Source: Balneola sp. (GTDB lineage: Bacteria > Bacteroidota > Rhodothermia > Balneolales > Balneolaceae). Taken from it: 64,000 bases of DNA. Location: NCBI GenBank assembly GCA_028284195.1, contig JANQSE010000009.1, positions 1-64,000 on the forward strand. Reading direction: 5' to 3'. Made by a program: the position numbers and the translations under genes. Positions 61,936 through 64,000 of this stretch are shown here, piece by piece (within the stretch, counting starts at the first letter, position 1; each line of letters begins with the position of its first letter). The notes beneath the pieces were generated by a model. That model searched no databases. It had not been told where the DNA came from and saw nothing but the letters and a program-made list of their open reading frames with translations.

Positions 61936-62892
61936 TTACCAGGGAAGGTTATTCAAATCTACATTTCCACCGGTAATTATAATCCCAACCCTGTGGCCTT
62001 TAAACCGCTCTTTGTTGTTGAACAATGCAGCAACGGGAACTGCACAGGATGGTTCGATGATTATATTCATTCGTTCCCATATAAACCGCATGGCAGAGAT
62101 TATATCTTCCTCACTTACAGTAAGTATATCATCAACGTGTTTTTTTATTATCCCAAATGGAAGTTCTCCGAGCGAAGTTCGCAAACCATCGGCAATGGTT
62201 TTAGTACTGTAAACCGGTTCAAGTTTGCCGCTTTTAAAAGAACGAAAAGCGTCATCTGCTTCTTCGGGTTCGGCTCCTATTATCTGTATATCCGGGTTAA
62301 TTGATTTTGCTGCCAAAGCAGTACCGCTCAAAAGTCCGCCGCCGCCAACAGGGGGCATAATAACATTCAGGTCAGGGTGTTCTTCCAGAAGTTCCAGTGC
62401 CGATGTTCCCTGCCCGGCTATAATGCGGGCATCATTATAAGGATGGACAGGCGTAGCTCCTGTTTGCATAATTACATCTGCCAGTGTAGATTCTCTGGCT
62501 TCCAGGCTGGCTTCGCAAAAAGTTACTTCAGCACCATAATTTTTAACAGCTGCTACTTTTACTTTCGGTGCATTTTCGGGCATTACAACATATGCTTTAA
62601 TACCTCTGATTTTAGCCGCCAATGCCAAAGCCTGCGCATGATTGCCCGATGAATGCGTGCCAACACCTTTTTTTGCTTCTTGTTCAGGCAGTGTTAAAAC
62701 TGCATTGCAAGCTCCGCGAAACTTAAATGCCCCCACTTTTTGCAGGTTTTCGCATTTAAAGAAAACAGAAGCTTCGGTGCGGTCATTAACTATTGAGCTG
62801 GTTAAAACCGGAGTACAATGTGCATAAGGTTTAATTACCTGATGTGCTGCTTTAATGTCAGCTATGGTGGGAGCGGAAAGAATATCGATCAT
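61936..62892 (-). CDS. PLP-dependent threonine dehydratase/serine racemase-like enzyme
   Basis: A 318-aa fold-type II PLP enzyme. K57 in GAFKFRGA is the Schiff-base lysine, SSGNHAQALA binds the substrate carboxylate, and PVGGGGLLSG grips the PLP phosphate. There is no C-terminal ACT domain, so it is the short, unregulated kind: catabolic threonine ammonia-lyase or serine racemase. The two cannot be separated from sequence alone. Monocistronic. Confidence 0.88.
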   Translation of the reverse strand: MIDILSAPTIADIKAAHQVIKPYAHCTPVLTSSIVNDRTEASVFFKCENLQKVGAFKFRGACNAVLTLPEQEAKKGVGTHSSGNHAQALALAAKIRGIKAYVVMPENAPKVKVAAVKNYGAEVTFCEASLEARESTLADVIMQTGATPVHPYNDARIIAGQGTSALELLEEHPDLNVIMPPVGGGGLLSGTALAAKSINPDIQIIGAEPEEADDAFRSFKSGKLEPVYSTKTIADGLRTSLGELPFGIIKKHVDDILTVSEEDIISAMRFIWERMNIIIEPSCAVPVAALFNNKERFKGHRVGIIITGGNVDLNNLPW

Positions 62893-63042
62893 TGGTATAA
62901 ATAGTTTAGCTAAAGTAAGCAGATTGAAGATCTATTACCCGGTGTTTTAAAAGAAATGAAAGGTGTAAAAGTTAGAAAATCCGGTTCTGTTTCATGCGTA
63001 TAAACTTCTAATTTTGGCTGGTTCAAAAATCAGGAGCTTACA

Positions 63043-64000
63043 TTGCAAAAAATTATCATCGTATTGGCTGCGGTTACCAGTATTACAAACGGACTGCTGG
63101 CACAAGAAACATTAAAGCTAACCAGGATAGATTCTCCCATAATTCTGGATGGAAAAATTATTGAACCTGTTTGGGATATTATCCCGAAATATGAACCCAT
63201 CCAATATGAACCTGTATTTCAGGGAGAAATGAGCGAAAAAACAGTATTCCAGGTTGGCTACGATGATAATTATATATATGTAGCCGGCCAACTGTACACC
63301 CAGGATCCCTCTACAATAACTACAAACTCTTTAACACGAGATAAATACAGTAGTGATGATGTTTTTGCCATAGTTATTGATGGTTTTAATGATAATCAGA
63401 ATGCAACCTGGTTTTTTACAAACCCTGATGGCGTTCGTTTTGATTTTGCTGTTTCGAACGATGCAGATTTTAGTGGTGGCAGGAATGCAATTAATGATAG
63501 CTGGAATACATTTTGGGATGTAGAAACCACGCAAACCAATGAGGGTTGGTTTGCAGAAATGAGGATCCCTTTTTCAAGTATTGGAATTCAGGAAAACGAT
63601 AATATTGCTGAGATGGGCATTATTGTATATCGATGGATTACAAAACTAAATGAACGGCATATTTATCCGGCGATACCACCAAACTGGAACCTGGGCAATG
63701 CAAAACCATCTCAGGCTCAGGATTTTATACTTCAAGGGGTTAGGTCAAAAAAACCATTGTACATAACTCCCTATGGTTTAACGGGACTAACAAGAACCAG
63801 CAGTCTTAAATCAGATTCTTCAGCATATATTTATGATAACGATATTCAAAGCGAGATTGGTTTTGATCTTAAATATAATGTAACAAGTAATCTTACCCTG
63901 GATGCAACGGTAAATACCGATTTTGCCCAGGTTGAAGCTGATGACCAGCAATTAAATCTATCTCGTTTTTCTCTTTTCTTTCCTGAAAAGAGACAGTTTT
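63043..64000 (+). CDS. CBM9-like/DUF5916 protein, partial at window end
   Basis: Absent from the ORF track because it runs off the window. It starts at TTG (63043) with AGGAG 8 bp upstream and a signal peptide (IIIVLAAVTSITNGLLAQ). The first domain (LTRIDSPIILDGKIIEPVWD ... FQVGYDDNYIYVAGQLY) resembles carbohydrate-binding family 9, and the following part (VTSNLTLDATVNTDFAQVEADDQQLNLSRFSLFFPEKR) is the start of DUF5916, an outer-membrane-barrel-like region. 319 codons are visible; full family members exceed 700 residues. Confidence 0.85.
   Translation, partial: MQKIIIVLAAVTSITNGLLAQETLKLTRIDSPIILDGKIIEPVWDIIPKYEPIQYEPVFQGEMSEKTVFQVGYDDNYIYVAGQLYTQDPSTITTNSLTRDKYSSDDVFAIVIDGFNDNQNATWFFTNPDGVRFDFAVSNDADFSGGRNAINDSWNTFWDVETTQTNEGWFAEMRIPFSSIGIQENDNIAEMGIIVYRWITKLNERHIYPAIPPNWNLGNAKPSQAQDFILQGVRSKKPLYITPYGLTGLTRTSSLKSDSSAYIYDNDIQSEIGFDLKYNVTSNLTLDATVNTDFAQVEADDQQLNLSRFSLFFPEKRQF

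Noticed and set aside
1-64000. tRNA, rRNA, riboswitch or prophage genes
   Set aside because: No cloverleaf, rRNA core, known riboswitch core or phage gene was recognised by reading; a covariance-model scan could still find small RNAs I missed.

Overview
The window reads as chromosomal DNA of a Bacteroidota-like marine or soil heterotroph, most likely Balneolota (Balneola/Gracilimonas type). The basis is family content, not a search: FtsX-type permeases beginning MLKNYxKIAxRNL, an STN-type TonB receptor behind an ECF sigma/FecR pair, and DUF547, DUF2911, DUF5683, DUF5916 and DUF899 proteins, in moderately AT-rich DNA with short intergenic gaps. No rRNA, tRNA, CRISPR array or transposase was recognised.

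Layout. 1-1.3 kb: a secreted metzincin-like protease gene between attC-like inverted repeats and a 97-bp direct repeat, resembling an integron cassette. 1.3-8 kb: housekeeping and accessory genes (glycosyltransferase, DUF547, bioB, esterase, orphan OmpR regulator, TrmH-like methylase, acyltransferase, O-methyltransferase). 7.7-10.9 kb: a tight operon of a glutamine-synthetase-like ligase, a kinase-fold phosphotransferase and a HAD hydrolase. 11-18.3 kb: membrane metalloprotease-like protein, glycosyltransferase, phosphoesterase, hydrolase, RmuC, methyltransferase, pseudouridine synthase, PPK2. 18.3-21.2 kb: an ArsR/SRPBCC/YHS/DUF899 operon with two near-identical palindromic operators. 21.3-27.9 kb: Bax-inhibitor protein, then a cytochrome c maturation cluster (ccmC, ccmD-like, ccmE, ccmF) whose CcmE is the CXXXY type, then DUF5683 and DsrE proteins.

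28-46.5 kb: an M28 peptidase and a serine hydrolase, then a large leftward ABC-export locus (adaptor, ATPase, four tandem ~800-aa FtsX permeases, second ATPase), divergent from an NtrC-type regulator and its histidine kinase. A palindrome and a possible sigma-54 promoter lie in the divergent gap. 46.5-51.8 kb: ECF sigma, novel acidic lipoprotein, FecR-type anti-sigma and TonB-dependent receptor. 51.9-57.1 kb: M23 peptidase, an NfeD/two-SPFH membrane-scaffold operon, MsbA-like exporter. 57.1-57.9 kb: a DUF559 endonuclease between REP-like hairpin units.

57.9-60.9 kb: the least explained system, a three-gene operon of paralogous single-pass membrane proteins. Each has a conserved cytosolic N-terminal motif (FDLDxY), one membrane helix, a low-complexity linker and 4-7 perfect 30-residue repeats. 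Repeats within each protein share a protein-specific signature, which suggests homogenisation within genes after triplication. 60.9-64 kb: DUF2911 protein, threonine-dehydratase-like PLP enzyme, and the start of a DUF5916 outer-membrane-type protein cut by the window edge.
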